From Halicephalobus mephisto (Eukaryota; Nematoda; Chromadorea; Rhabditida; Panagrolaimidae): a DNA stretch of 16,774 bases. Made by a program: the position numbers and the translations under genes. Positions 9,112 to 16,774 of this stretch are shown in pieces. The notes under the pieces are model-generated. The model was not told the DNA's origin, did not search any database, and saw only the letters and a list, made by a program, of their open reading frames with translations. The stretch is from NCBI GenBank assembly GCA_009193035.1, contig SWDT01000368.1, forward strand, positions 1 to 16,774, read 5' to 3'. Every line of letters starts with the position of its first letter. Within the stretch, counting starts at the first letter, position 1.

Positions 9112-9600
9112 TGTTACGATGGGAGCAATATTAGTATTGTTTTCCCTTTTCATCTTCCTCCTCTCAACTACGCTTAAAATTCTGAATCATTGGAAGGAAT
9201 CGAGAGAGAGAGGAGCTTTTCCCTTCCAAGAGGCAACATGAATCAAACGGCGCCCCGCGGAATCTTCTCTATAAAAGAACGTGGCTCGGAAGCCTGAGGA
9301 AAGACTCAAGTCTTCCGTGGTCCGAGGCGCGTTCGTAGTTTATACTGTATCCCTTGTATTGATCGTATTGTAATTGTTATAATATTGATTATGAATTGGT
9401 TTTAATTACCCAAGTTTGAGGTTTACTCAATAAATACTTTGCTTTCAACTCTCATACCATACACATCTCCCCGATTGTCCGCACAGTCTGGAAGACCACT
9501 AAATTCCCCTCTGCACAGGTCCGTTATTCCGTTTTGTGGGAGATACTAGCACAAATCACTTTCCATTTCCCCTTTCTTTTTAACCTCGATGTAGTAATAA
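9112..9600 (+). mobile_element. LTR-like segment, possible solo LTR
   Basis: This GC-richer island in AT-rich DNA has the layout of a retrotransposon LTR: TATAAAAG at 9270-9277, a GC-rich structured stretch (AAGACT-CA-AGTCTT hairpin near 9301-9314), then AATAAA at 9429-9434 and a C/T-rich tail. A possible left edge is TGTTACGAT at 9112 and a possible right edge is GTAGTAATAA at 9600, each next to GTTCC (9107-9111 and 9601-9605), which would be a 5-bp target duplication. The right edge lacks the usual CA end and a 5-bp match arises easily by chance, so the boundaries are weak. No gag or pol coding sequence is nearby. An alternative is an ordinary core promoter and short non-coding transcript. 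Confidence 0.35.
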
Positions 9601-9946
9601 GTTCCAGACATAACTTTTATGACTTCCCACTCTAAATACGCAACCCTACGTGCACAGCAATAGATTAATTCTTTCATATAAACATCTGAAAATCACATAA
9701 GAAAGTTAATTTGATTTTCATAAGAAAATGACAAAGGTAGTAGAGGCTTATCGCCCACATCGGTTTTTTCTAGAATGTAACATACATTATTTATTGACGG
9801 CAAATAAGTTCAAACAAACTGAAAAAATTTAGATAATATATACCTTGAGTATGGTTTAGTGACGTGAAATTTGAAACATTAATTTAAAGGTATAAAAAAT
9901 AAGTAGATCTGGAGATCGCTCCTGTATAAATATTCATTCTCATTAT
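9601..9946. other. intergenic spacer, nothing supported
   Basis: AT-rich. An 8-bp inverted repeat (GAAAATCA...TGATTTTC, about 9687-9720) is the only structure noted. There is no coding frame of any length. Confidence 0.45.
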
Positions 9947-10212
9947 CTTTTATTAACTCAATTTTTCCATACTTGTCATTGTATACAACTTATTGCTGTT
10001 TTCAATCTTATTTCAAAGTTAATTAGGAGCCTTTCATTGATTTTTTAATTTTGACTACAAACGGACATGATGTCGAATAAATTACTTAGCTGAGCAAATG
10101 AATAATTAAATAAAAAAGGTGGTGTCAATCTAATCTTTGAAAAAGAAAATTTTAGCCCTACCAATGACATAACTACTATTTAACATGTACAAGAAAGAAT
10201 TATTTTGCAACC
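9947..10212 (+). promoter_or_regulatory. upstream region of gene D, conserved with genes E and F
   Basis: The ~265 bp before the ATG align with the regions upstream of E (13137-13407) and, more weakly, F (15325-15555). Two blocks stand out. One is AAGTTAAT at 10016-10023 followed by a CATTGAT-like run. The other is GCTGAGCAAATGAATAATTA at 10089-10108. The second block starts 124 bp before the ATG here, 125 bp in E and 121 bp in F. The blocks are 68-73 bp apart in all three. Fixed spacing suggests core promoter or neuron-specific control elements, though common descent alone could explain part of it. Confidence 0.5.
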
Positions 10213-11196
10213 ATGGTGCCGAATGAAATAGTGCTGGGCCAGCTAATTTATATTATTCCATCTATCTTTTTATATGTGATTGAAATTTATACAATGTTTT
10301 TTGGAAGTCACAAATCCAAGTTCAACAAAATATACTTTAATCAAATGTTTCTTATCTATTCTATAAACAATATAGTCGCTGAAGTGCTGTATTATTTTTT
10401 CTTTCGCATGAATTCTGCTCCTATATTTTTCGGATTATTCAGACAACTACTGGGTTGTAATATTGTTCTTGTGTTATTTTACCAATTGCTTTTCCATACT
10501 TCACTGGTGACTAACCTCTTGGATTTAGTTCTGAGTTTGAATCGATTTACGGCAGTTGCAATGCCTTTAAGGTACAAACGAATTTGGACTCATAAAATTA
10601 AATGGGTTGTGGTTTTCATGATAATCTTCCCTTACATTTGCTTTTGGACTTTTCCATTTGAAGAGATAACAATGATTTACAAAAATGATACTCAGAATTA
10701 CTTTATGGTAATCAAGAAATCACCGCCGATAACTTGGCTTTCTTCCCTAAGTATCCTCGGAACGTGCGTTACTGTGACGTGTGTTGGTTGTTTCATATTC
10801 AATGCTTACGTTGGATTCAAATTACATCGAAGAAAAAATAATATAAGTAGTTTCAATGAACAACAAGAGAAAATATATTTCCTTTTCACTTTGTGTATTT
10901 TTGCAAATCAACTCTTGAGTTGTTCCACCCAGGTAACTATATTTTTATAGTTTTTCAAAATAAAAAAATGAAAACATTTCCAGTGGATGTTGGACTACGT
11001 CACTGAACATACACGACTGTTTATACTGAATCACCAATTTATCATAGCTGATCTGGCCAATTTACTTCCTGCGTGGGCAATGTTCTTGATGAATTCTGCC
11101 TTAAAAAGAGATATTTGTGAATTTCTATTTAAGGATTTAAAGCACAGTATTTGGATAAGCACTGTACTGAGAAGCTCCAGAATCCAAAGCGGTTAA
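10213..11196 (+). CDS. receptor gene D: SRG-superfamily (Srg/Srv-like) 7TM chemoreceptor
   Basis: Intact paralogue with 310 residues. Exon 1 is 10213-10932 (720 nt), the intron is 10933-10983 (51 bp, GTAACT...TTCCAG, the longest and most consensus-like of the set) and exon 2 is 10984-11196. It has the seven TM segments at the family positions, NRF at 110-112 followed by TAVAMP-RY and Trp125, an N-D-T sequon at 158-160 in loop 2, a basic HRRK loop at 205-208, and TM7 LLPAWAMFLMN. The tail contains KHSIW-STVLRSS and is three residues shorter than in B and C. The ATG (context ACCATGG) follows the leader TATTTTGCAACC shared with B. A 160-bp piece (10572-10731) is almost identical to pseudogene A, which identifies D, or a very close relative, as the other partner in that conversion. 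GATAAA at 11236 may serve as poly(A) signal. Confidence 0.92.
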
Positions 11197-12115
11197 ACGT
11201 CCTGAAGAGTTTTTATTTAAGGTATAATATAGACCGATAAATATTTGTGATTAACTTAGGCATCATTATAATGCTACTGTAGTGAAACGCGAATCAGTTT
11301 CCGACAGCTGATTCCTTTAAGTCGATAGAAGTTTGATTGCTTTTGAAGATGAGCTAAGTAAGGTTCAGACGCCCAGTATTTAAAGAGCCACCAAATCCCT
11401 CCACCATTGTGTGGCAAAGATTAGTATTGCTTAAATTTCTCTCGTATCTCATGATTGTGTTTATTCCCTATATTAGTCTACTGTTACCCTAGGTTTAAGA
11501 TGTCTGTTGTACTGTAATCCTGCTGCATTAGAGTAAATAGGAAGGACTATCCCCGCCATGCTACGACAGAATTGCGTCGACTACGTATTTGTTCATGACA
11601 GACAAAAATAAACTTAGACGAAAATTGGATATATTTCAATATGAATGGCTCATTTTCAAACTTTCATTGTGGTAGAAAACTTAACATTTTATTAAAAAAG
11701 CACTTTTTCGTAAGATTTGTTCCAAAATGCAAAACATCTCACTTGAATTCGATTATTAACTTTAGGTGGCAAATGGAAGGGTGAAAACAAAAGTGATATT
11801 TCAACATTTATTGTTACTGTATTTGTATTTGTGTTTATTAATTTACTTCTGTTTATTGTATAATATTATTGAACAATAAAGACATCAAGGAATTACTTGA
11901 AATTAGTTACTGCTTAGCACGAGATCTTATAGCATCTCTGAGTACTAAAATATACTTTTTCATGCAAATCATAGGAAAGTTATAATTTTAAATATGAGTT
12001 GCTTCAATATTGTATACAATCATGTGTAGTTCGAATCGCCTTTTCCACCTACTGTATAATTAGTGCAACAACAATGAAGGCTGGCATGAAAGTCCTTTAG
12101 TTTTTGACACGATTT
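11197..12115. other. intergenic spacer, no gene seen
   Basis: Mostly AT-rich with a slightly GC-richer part at 11280-11600 that has stops in all frames. A GAATCAG...CTGATTC inverted repeat (7-bp arms) sits at 11291-11314. AATAAA occurs near 11875 without an attached frame. TTCGAATC near 12030 resembles a tRNA T-loop, but no cloverleaf can be built around it. Confidence 0.45.
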
Positions 12116-12162
12116 TCATAGAAGCCTAAAAATATATAAAATTACGTAAAGTGTCGCGACAT

Positions 12163-12248
12163 TAAGCGTAGCGAGAAAGGAGCGATCGTTCAGGAGAAAC
12201 GATTCTGCTTCCATGAATGGAATTGGAAAAGGTCGCTCTCGTAGCTTA
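12163..12248. repeat. imperfect inverted repeat in a GC-richer island
   Basis: The left arm (TAAGCGTAGCGAGAAAGGAGCGAT, 12163-12186, shown in part: TAAGCGTAGCGAG) pairs imperfectly with the right arm GGTCGCTCTCGTAGCTTA at 12231-12248. The island from about 12140 to 12310 is richer in G+C than its surroundings and could be a relic of a small transposon or a structured RNA. The minus strand has a 62-codon frame (12116-12304) with no recognised motif. Neither reading is firm. Confidence 0.35.
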
Positions 12249-12320
12249 AGAGAAAAGCACTTGCCCGGATAGCAAGACGATGCCTGCCGAGAGACGTTTT
12301 TCATTCCATATTAGTTTCGG

Positions 12321-13136
12321 ACTAGATGAGGCCAGATCTAGTTTTCCAACATAAAGACTAAAAACTTTTTAAATGGAAATTGTTGTTGATTTATAGGGAT
12401 AAAAAATTTGATTAGGTAGACGAAAGGTTTCATCCCGATTGTACGATGGATACTCTTTAATAACAGGTGCTCTCTTTTGACTCTCATTGGTTTCAGATTT
12501 TCCTCCTTCTAAATCAATGTTTTTCTTATTTAACTGAGATATTAAGTCAATTTAACCATCACAAATCTGATATAAAAACAAAAGAAATGCTATAAATCTT
12601 AAGGTGTAGGGTAAAAACCGTTGTATAGCCTTAATTTCTAATTCTAAAAATGCAAAACAAACTAGAATAATGCACAACCAAAATATTTTTCGTATGGAAG
12701 TCTGAAATACCATTCATTTCTTCTACACAGATCAGTTGTTTTTTTATAAAACGTCATCAGTGTAAGTCATTTTATCCCTCTCATTTTTTTTCAAACGCAG
12801 TAATAGCTAGTAATTGTACAATTTTCGAAAAATTCATTACCCATATGCACACTTTTGGCATAAGAAGGAACAAATAGATATCCCCTATGAACACATTGTA
12901 AAAACATCGGTATTGTGACGAATAAATTTAGTAAATCTAATTTATATGGATAAAACTTGGGAAAACTCACTTGTGTTTTCTAATATAAGACATACAGTAC
13001 ACATCGAAGCCTACTCAGTTTAGGATAGACCAGAATAGGACTTGGATAACTTTTCAACCGTTATTTTTGAGAAGGGCGTGAACTTGAAGACATCAAAGAA
13101 ACAAATCTGGAGATCACACTGACAAAGATATGAAAC
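12321..13136. other. intergenic spacer, no gene seen
   Basis: AT-rich throughout. It begins with an ACTAGAT...ATCTAGT inverted repeat (7-bp arms, 12321-12342), just right of the GC-richer island, which could mark an edge of an old insertion. Nothing else is supportable. Confidence 0.45.
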
Positions 13137-13407
13137 ACTGTTATCCTTTATTAATTCTATCTTTCATATTTGCCCTTGTGTATAACTTCTTACTACTTCC
13201 AATTCCGTTTCTAAGTTAATCAGAAACCTTTGATTGATCTTAATCTCCACTGTAACTATAAGTAAAGTCAATGAAATGTTCAGCTGAGCAAATGAACAAT
13301 TGGATTAAAAGTGGTAGTGTCAATGTAATTTTTGAAAAACGAAAACTAACCTTATCATTAGCATGAGCGCTATTTAAAATGTTGTAAGAAGGAACTATTT
13401 TTCAACC
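13137..13407 (+). promoter_or_regulatory. upstream region of gene E, conserved with genes D and F
   Basis: Aligns along its length to the region upstream of D. AAGTTAAT lies at 13213-13220 and GCTGAGCAAATGAACAATTG at 13283-13302, the latter 125 bp before the ATG. The leader GGAACTATTTTTCAACC before the ATG is like those of D and B. Confidence 0.5.
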
Positions 13408-14383
13408 ATGATTGCGGATGAATTAGTCCTATGTCAACTTGTCTATATTATTCCATCTATTCTGTTATATATTATTGAAATTTACGTTATGTTCTTCGGA
13501 ATTCACAAATCCAAGTTTAACAAAGTCTCTTTCAATCAAATATTCTTCATTTATGCTGTGAACAATATAATATCTGAGATATTGTATTACTTTTTCTTTC
13601 GCATGAACCGCGCTTCTCTATTTTTTGGGTTATTCGAGCATTTATTGGGTTCTCAGATTATTGTAGTTTTATTGTGGCAACTGCTTTATCATACTTCATT
13701 AGCGGCTAACTTTTTAGATTTAGTTCTAAGTGTGAATCGCTTTAGCTCTGTTTTAAGACCTTTACAGTACAAAACCTTCTGGATTGGCAAAATTAAATGG
13801 ATTATAATTCTGATGGTGATCTTTCCGTACATCTGTTTCTGGACCTTTCTGTTTGAACAGATGACAATGATATATGATGAGGAATATAAGGAATATTATA
13901 TTGTGGCAAAACAATCACCACCTATAATTTGGCCTTCTTCATCAACTATCTTGGGATCTTGTTTTACTATAGCTTGTATTGGCTGTTTCATATGCAATGC
14001 GTATGTTGGGCTCATATTATACAAAAGAAAGAATAATATCACCAGTTTTAACTACCAACAAGAAAAGATATATTTTCTGTTCATGATGTGCATCTTTGTG
14101 AATCAGCTTTTACATTGTTGTACTCAGGTAATTGTCTTTTTACTTACTTTTAAAAATAAAAATCGTTTAGTGGACGCTAGACTATGCCAGTTATGATATA
14201 TATGTGTTCATAATTGAATATCAATTTATAATAATGGACTTATTCAATCTGCTTCCTCCATGGGCTCTGTTCTTGATGAATTCTACCCTAAGGAAAACTA
14301 TTCACAAAACTCTAATTAAAAATTCAAAGCAGATTGCCAACAGAATTACCGTAAAAATAACTGTAGCAACTGAAAATCTTTAA
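13408..14383 (+). CDS. receptor gene E: SRG-superfamily (Srg/Srv-like) 7TM chemoreceptor
   Basis: Intact paralogue with 310 residues. Exon 1 is 13408-14127 (720 nt), the intron is 14128-14170 (43 bp, GTAATT...GTTTAG) and exon 2 is 14171-14383 (70 residues, TAA). Exon 2 reads WTLDYASYDIYVFI, then TM7 with LLPPWALFLMN and LRK. It lacks the early Met that the other exon 2s have (Thr replaces it), so a start-to-stop search misses it. Without it the receptor would appear to end after TM6. NRF is at 110-112, with SSVLRP replacing the usual A--MP. Loop 2 (YDEEYKEYY) has no N-glycosylation sequon. The tail is distinct, rich in Lys, Ile and Thr and ending ATENL. Reading through the intron instead would add about 22 unrelated residues and lose TM7. 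Exon structure is certain by paralogy; family level is as for the others. Confidence 0.91.
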
Positions 14384-14422
14384 GTGTTCTGAAGTAGCTT
14401 TATTCAAGTCTAATTATTTTTC

Positions 14423-14428
14423 AATAAA
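14423..14428 (+). terminator. poly(A) signal of gene E
   Basis: AATAAA lies 40 nt after the TAA of gene E, in a context (CAATAAACATTTGTAATCA) that aligns with the GATAAATATTTGTGATTA-like sequence after gene D. Confidence 0.5.
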
Positions 14429-15324
14429 CATTTGTAATCACTTTTCTCATAGTCGTAGTATTTCTGGTTATTGTTTAATTTGCAATTTAATTTATGAAAT
14501 AAGAAATATCCATTTCGGTAACCTTATAACAATGTAGAATTAGGAAGTTTAACCGTGCATTAAAATTTAATAAAAATCTAAAATTACATGCAAAACTTAA
14601 ATTTTTATCAAACAAAATCCAATAAACTAATAAGGAATTATATCTTTATCATTAGTGAACAGACGTTTAAATTTAGTCTTATTGCTCGTTTTCAAGTTAA
14701 AATCATAGGTATTAAATAAAGACCTTTGATTTATGGATGGAAATATCTAGAATAGGAGCGTCATATAATCTAAAGCCATCTACTGACAGATCATGAATTA
14801 TTCATTCTTATCTTAAACATTGTAAAAATATAATTCCTGGCAATCAGATCTAAAAGATTATTCAATTTTCCTACAGAGGCTTATTATTGTTTCTTGTCAG
14901 GTGTACATAAACACAAGTCATTTTACGATATCTTTTTTAAACTTTGATGGATGAATAACTTTTAACGGTAGACTCTAATGAATGTATTCTATTAACATGC
15001 CACCTCATGTAATTAACAACAAATTGACACTTCTATATAAGCATACTTTAAACAAATCTACATGATAACGCAAGAGTTTGATTAATTTAATTTCCATAGA
15101 CAAAGGTTGTTAGGACCCGCTTACACCGGGCTTTCCTAAAATAATACACAGCACATATCAGAGCCAAATAGTTCCAAAATAAAACAAAAGAAGACTAAAG
15201 TAAATATTAAATTGGTTGTGTTAATAATGTGAAGTTTAGAAACCGCCATCAACTTAAAAGAACAATAGATAAGTGATCACAAAATCGTGTTGTTACAGAT
15301 GTCAAATATTACTATATCTGATTA
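14429..15324. other. intergenic spacer, no gene seen
   Basis: AT-rich, with no frame of note. One local structure stands out: TTAGGA-CCCG-CTTACAC-CGGG-CTT-TCCTAA at 15110-15138, which can fold into a 10-bp stem with a 3-nt bulge. The remainder is unremarkable. Confidence 0.45.
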
Positions 15325-15555
15325 ATTCAATTGTTTATATTTGTCAGCATTTCCAGTCCTATTCCTAAGTTAATTGGCAGCGATTGACCTTTTAATATTG
15401 GTTACAGTGATATCCAACAAAAAACAATTATCTTGCTGTGCATATACATAATTATATTTAATAACTTGGTGGAATTCGATTTACATAAACAAAAAAATTT
15501 AATGCTATCACAGAAATGAAACCTCGAGCATTCAGAAAAGAAATATTCTGCAAGT
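15325..15555 (+). promoter_or_regulatory. upstream region of gene F, conserved with genes D and E
   Basis: A weaker alignment to the D and E upstream regions, but both blocks are present: AAGTTAAT at 15367-15374 and GCTGTGCATATACATAATTA at 15435-15454, the latter 121 bp before the ATG. The leader AATATTCTGCAAGT before the ATG is also related. Confidence 0.45.
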
Positions 15556-16434
15556 ATGCTTCCGAATGCATTTGTATTAGGCCAACTTGCCTATATTATT
15601 CCATCTATTTTGTTATCCATCGTTGAACTTTATGTTATGTTCGTTGAGATTCAGAAATACCATTTCAGTAAATCACCTTTTAATCAAATGTTTCTTATCT
15701 ATTCTATAAAAAATATAGCCACTGATGTACTGTACTACTTCTTCTTTCGAATGAATTTTGCCCCTTTGTTTTTTGAATTATTCGAGCATCTACTAGGTTG
15801 CTATACTGTTTTGATGTTATTTTGGCAATTACTTTATCACACTTTAATGGTGACTAATGTCTTAGATTTAGTTCTTAGTTTGAATCGCTGTACTGCAGCC
15901 CTGATGTCAGCACGGTATAGAAATGTTAGGGTTGGCAAAATCAAATGGATTGTAATCTTTGTGGTAATCTTTCCATATATCTGTTTTTGGACTTTTCCGT
16001 TCCAAGAAATGACAATGATATATGACGACATCCATATAGAGTATTATATAGTGTCACTAAATTCACAAGCTATGACATGGCCTTCTTCAAGTATTTTCGG
16101 AACTTGTGTTATCGTAATTTGTACCGATTGTCTCATATGCAATGTTCTTGTTGGAATCAGATTATATAAGAGGAAAAATATTATAGCCAATTCCAACGAC
16201 CAGCAAGATAAAATATATTTTTTCTTTACTATGTGTATCTTTGTTATCCAAATTTTGAATTGTGTTACCCAGGTAATCAGTTTTAAACAATTTTTAAAGA
16301 AAGAAAACTTTTAGTAGATGCTGAACTACGTTAATGCAGAGATATATGAATTTATAATCAAACATCAATTTATAATAATCGATTTGTTCAATTTATTTCC
16401 TGCGTGGGCTCTGTTCTTGATGAATCCGCCTTAA
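15556..16434 (+). CDS. receptor gene F: decaying SRG-superfamily receptor, tail truncated
   Basis: Exon 1 is 15556-16272 (239 codons, one fewer than paralogues, in the loop before TM5) and all six TM segments it should hold are present. The conserved motif after TM3 is degenerate: NRC instead of NRF, Ser for the Pro, Val for the Trp. The donor is at 16273 (GTAATC). With the acceptor used by the paralogues (TTTTAG, 16314) the first exon-2 codon is TAG instead of TGG. A second AG directly after it (16317) would skip exactly that codon and start exon 2 at ATG 16318, in frame. TM7 then reads FNLFPAWALFLMN. A 1-bp deletion near 16426 gives Pro-Pro-stop (TAA 16432-16434), removing about 33 tail residues that B still has. 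The lost reading frame continues to 16535. It may be a young pseudogene or a tail-less receptor. Confidence 0.7.
16273..16317 (+). other. gene F intron with tandem acceptor TAGTAG
   Basis: The intron is 42 or 45 bp depending on which AG is used. TTTTAG at 16314 is the ancestral site by alignment. TAG at 16317 is created by the TGG to TAG change and matches a NAGNAG tandem acceptor. Only the second choice avoids a stop codon. Confidence 0.6.
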
Positions 16435-16774
16435 GGAAAGCTATTTATGAGACTGCAGTTCAAGATTTGAAACAGAGCATTTGGATAAATACTATATTCA
16501 GAAGTTCCCCAGTTGAAATTCCCCAAACATTCTGAATTCCTTTCATTCGAGATTGAGTGTGTATTGACAGATATCTGTAATCAACGTAAGCATGCTCACA
16601 ATATCATTCATCGCCACACATTCTGAAATTCAATCTTTGAAATCACGAATATCCATTTTGCTGATAACTCTTGCTCTGCAATTGAAGAAAAGATTATGCC
16701 ACAGTAAGAGCAACTTCTATAGAATAAAAAAGTTTAAAATTTTGCTGTTTGGTATAATGAAATTATTCACAAAC
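16435..16774. other. relic tail of gene F and 3' flank
   Basis: Positions 16435-16535 are the former tail-coding part of exon 2, out of frame after the deletion. The near-identity to gene B runs on to 16564. The last 90 bp align with the sequence 150-240 bp downstream of gene C. The window ends here, so any further array members are not visible. Confidence 0.6.

Noticed and set aside
8893..9153. 86-codon minus-strand frame
   Set aside because: The first 50 residues look plausible, but the rest is AT-rich non-coding-like sequence and it overlaps the edge of the LTR-like segment.
12020..12045. TTCGAATC resembling a tRNA T-loop
   Set aside because: No acceptor, D or anticodon stems can be paired around it.
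1..16774. CRISPR array, bacterial operons, phage or toxin systems
   Set aside because: No regularly spaced repeats, ribosome binding sites or prokaryotic gene organisation. Introns and receptor type show a nematode genome.

Overview
The window looks like nuclear DNA from a nematode, most like Caenorhabditis. It is strongly AT-rich. Its clear genes are short seven-transmembrane proteins of the nematode chemoreceptor type. Each is split by one tiny phase-0 intron (41-51 bp) with a GTAA or GTAC donor and a TTTTAG, TTTCAG or similar acceptor. No bacterial features are present. The species and chromosome cannot be told from sequence alone.

The main content is a tandem, same-strand array of six paralogous receptor loci, called here A to F. 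A is at 3206-4183 (pseudogene), B at 4907-5895, C at 7471-8455, D at 10213-11196, E at 13408-14383 and F at 15556-16434 (decaying). B, C, D and E are intact two-exon genes of 310-313 residues. In all four, exon 1 is exactly 720 nt and ends in a CAG codon (Gln240) at the donor. Exon 2 starts with a Trp codon and carries TM7 and the tail. The NRF motif after TM3, the Pro and Tyr that follow it, and the LLP-W-LFLMN motif in TM7 fit the SRG-superfamily of nematode serpentine receptors (Srg/Srv-like). The exact family is left open.

The array appears to be evolving by duplication, gene conversion and decay. B and C share 180 identical bp at their 5' ends. B and F share a near-identical 167-bp block that crosses the stop codon. 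Pseudogene A is a mosaic whose middle matches D almost perfectly and then switches to B. F has TGG changed to TAG at its first exon-2 codon, which lies next to an alternative splice acceptor that would skip it. F also has a frameshift that removes the cytoplasmic tail. D, E and F share an upstream region with two motifs at conserved distances from the ATG.

The first 3.2 kb and the intergenic spacers hold few supported features. These are a probable proline-rich gene end (about 1202-2084, two exons plus a poly(A) signal), two copies of a ~290-300 bp dispersed repeat (upstream of A and of C), an LTR-like segment with TATA box and poly(A) signal (about 9112-9600), a GC-richer imperfect inverted repeat (about 12163-12248) and scattered small hairpins. 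The receptors probably act singly as chemosensory GPCRs in sensory neurons. Nothing suggests that they form a pathway together. I found no previously unknown multi-gene system. The most unusual material is the mosaic/conversion history, the F splice-site rescue and the shared promoter architecture.
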